From contig NZ_JALBWV010000035.1 in NCBI RefSeq assembly GCF_022678645.1, positions 1 through 64,000 on the forward strand: 64,000 nt of DNA, in the 5' to 3' direction. Positions within the stretch are counted from its first letter, which is position 1. Each line of letters begins with the position of its first letter. Below, one piece after another: positions 62,717 to 64,000 of the stretch. This DNA is from Saccharopolyspora soli. Its GTDB lineage: Bacteria; Actinomycetota; Actinomycetes; Mycobacteriales; Pseudonocardiaceae. The position numbers and the translations under genes are program-made. A model generated the notes under the pieces. That model ran no database searches and was not told the DNA's origin. It was given only the letters and a program-made list of their open reading frames with translations.

Positions 62717-63727
62717 TTGTCTACTGTGGACAACCAAGCCCCGGCGGAGCGGCTGCTGGAGGTCGAGGACCTGCACGTGGAGTTCCGCACCCGCGATGGC
62801 GTGGCCAAGGTCCTCAACGGCGTCAACTACCACGTCGACGCCGGGGAAACCCTTGCCGTGCTGGGCGAATCCGGCTCCGGCAAGAGCGTCACCGCGCAGA
62901 CCATCATGGGCATCCTGGACATGCCGCCGGGTGTGATCACCGGCGGTTCGATCCGGTTCCGCGGCGAGGACCTGCTGACCGCCTCCGACACCCGGCGGCG
63001 CGAGCTGCGCGGTGACTCGATGGCGATGATCTTCCAGGACGCGCTGTCCGCGCTGAACCCGGTCTACACGGTCGGGTTCCAGATCGCCGAGCAGCTGCGG
63101 ATGCGCCGCGGCATGTCCCGCAAGGAGGCCACGATCAAGGCCACCGAGCTGCTGGACCAGGTGAAGATCCCGAACGCCAAGCAGCGCGTGAAGGAGTTCC
63201 CGCACCAGTTCTCCGGCGGCATGCGGCAGCGCGCGATGATCGCGATGTCGCTGGCGCTGGACCCGACGCTGCTCATCGCCGACGAGCCGACCACCGCGTT
63301 GGACGTCACGGTGCAGGCCCAGATCATGGACCTGCTCGACGAGCTGCGCCGGGAGCGCGGCATGGGCCTCATCCTGATCACCCACGACCTGGGCGTGGTC
63401 GCCGAGGTCGCGGACCGGATCGTGGTGATGTACGCCGGGCGGATCGTGGAGTCCGCGGACGCCTATTCGCTCTACCAGCAGCCCGGCCACCCCTACACTG
63501 AGGGCCTGATGCGGTCGATCCCGCGGCTGGACCTCAAGGGGCAGGAGTTGGAGACCATCAAGGGGTTGCCGCCGAGCCTGCTGGCGGTGCCGCCGGGCTG
63601 CCCGTTCCACCCGCGCTGCCCGCGCGCCGAGGAGCGCTGCCGCCAGGAAGTTCCGGCCAACCACCAGTTGGGCCTCGGGCGGGAGAGCGCCTGCCACTTC
63701 GCGGAGGAGTTGATGAGCCATGGCTGA
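62717..63727 (+). CDS. Peptide ABC transporter ATP-binding protein (DppD type)
   Basis: The 336-residue ATPase has Walker A LGESGSGKSVTAQTIMGIL, signature FSGGMRQRAMIAMSLALDPT, Walker B LLIADEPTTALDVT and H-loop LITHDLGVVAEVADRIVVMY. The C-terminal oligopeptide-transporter domain has the cysteine pattern GCPFHPRCPRAEERC and a fourth Cys in ESACHF, the iron-sulfur-like cluster site of this group. The start is a TTG with AGGAG eight bases upstream; a GTG at 62726 is an alternative. The next gene overlaps by eight bases. Confidence 0.93.
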   Translation: MSTVDNQAPAERLLEVEDLHVEFRTRDGVAKVLNGVNYHVDAGETLAVLGESGSGKSVTAQTIMGILDMPPGVITGGSIRFRGEDLLTASDTRRRELRGDSMAMIFQDALSALNPVYTVGFQIAEQLRMRRGMSRKEATIKATELLDQVKIPNAKQRVKEFPHQFSGGMRQRAMIAMSLALDPTLLIADEPTTALDVTVQAQIMDLLDELRRERGMGLILITHDLGVVAEVADRIVVMYAGRIVESADAYSLYQQPGHPYTEGLMRSIPRLDLKGQELETIKGLPPSLLAVPPGCPFHPRCPRAEERCRQEVPANHQLGLGRESACHFAEELMSHG

Positions 63728-64000
63728 GCCGATCCTCCAGGTGCGCGACCTGGTCAAGCACTTCCCGGTCACCCAGGGCGTGGTGTTCAAGCGGACCATC
63801 GGCCACGTGCGCGCCGTGGACGGGGTGTCGTTCGACCTCAACCGGGGCGAAACGCTCGGTGTGGTGGGCGAGTCCGGCTGCGGCAAGTCGACGCTGGCGC
63901 AGGTGCTGATGCGGCTGGAGAAGCCGACCAGCGGTTCGGCGCTGTTCGAGGGCCGCGACATTTTCAAGATGCGCGGCACCGAGCTGCGCAAGCTGCGGCG
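63720..64000 (+). CDS. Peptide ABC transporter ATP-binding protein (DppF type), truncated by window end
   Basis: Only the first 93 codons are in the window. They show the usual DppF start (MAEPILQVRDLVKHFPVTQG), VVFKRTIGHVRAVDGVSFDL and the Walker A motif VVGESGCGKSTLAQVLMRLE. The gene overlaps the preceding ATPase gene by eight bases. The signature motif, Walker B and C-terminus lie beyond the right edge. Confidence 0.9.
   Translation, partial: MAEPILQVRDLVKHFPVTQGVVFKRTIGHVRAVDGVSFDLNRGETLGVVGESGCGKSTLAQVLMRLEKPTSGSALFEGRDIFKMRGTELRKLR

Overview
The window is a high-GC (about 70 percent) actinomycete chromosome segment. Gene content and order point to the Pseudonocardiaceae, and Saccharopolyspora is my best guess; this is inference from layout, because no database was searched. 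From 8 kb to 59 kb the genes follow the order known from Mycobacterium tuberculosis Rv1002c to Rv1026: pmt, rsmI, pabB, metG, tatD, rpfB, rsmA/ksgA, ispE, a Pks16-like acyl-AMP ligase, pth, rplY, prs, glmU, a tRNA-Gln, an Rv1019-like TetR gene, mfd, mazG, an LpqU-like transglycosylase, eno, a DivIC/FtsB-like gene, DUF501 and ppx. Genes inserted into this backbone are the lineage-specific part.

Left edge (0-8 kb): a 31-residue PqqA-like precursor peptide, a glutathione-independent formaldehyde dehydrogenase, a spermidine-synthase-fold protein, lysine 6-aminotransferase, and a DesK/DesR-type two-component pair divergent from an ABC exporter. 8-18 kb: protein O-mannosyltransferase, rsmI, an isochorismatase-fold protein that has lost catalytic residues, pabB, a DUF4185 (arabinanase-type) protein, a broken secreted lipase gene, metG and tatD. 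18-30 kb: two resuscitation-promoting factors side by side, rsmA, a SAM-I riboswitch followed by a small ORF and metNIQ, ispE, an ABC-F ATPase and an acyl-AMP ligase. 30-41 kb: pth, rplY, a nitroreductase, prs, glmU, a diguanylate cyclase, tRNA-Gln, an acyl-CoA desaturase with a palindromic promoter element, the TetR gene and a soluble PQQ-type sugar dehydrogenase lipoprotein. 41-59 kb: mfd, a BCCT transporter, two lipoproteins, mazG, three related lytic transglycosylases, eno, divIC-like, DUF501, an AidB-like acyl-CoA dehydrogenase and ppx. Right edge: a dipeptide/oligopeptide ABC operon (substrate-binding protein, two permeases, two ATPases), with the last gene cut by the window end.

Functionally the window is housekeeping (translation, rRNA modification, nucleotide-sugar, PRPP and isoprenoid supply) mixed with cell-wall remodelling (two Rpfs, three lytic transglycosylases, PMT, GlmU). 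The two ends and the 40 kb gene share a PQQ and C1 theme.

The most unusual content is between genes. Three families of dispersed inverted-repeat elements occupy many intergenic gaps: (1) short palindromes with arms of type GTGAGTGCG; (2) near-perfect palindromes of about 49 bp with arms of type GGTGAGGGGCACC; (3) an element of about 164 bp with several hairpins, in four copies. The two intact copies of family 3 have identical length and show compensatory base changes in two separate stems, which indicates selection or descent through a folded structure. No transposase, prophage, CRISPR array or rRNA gene was seen.
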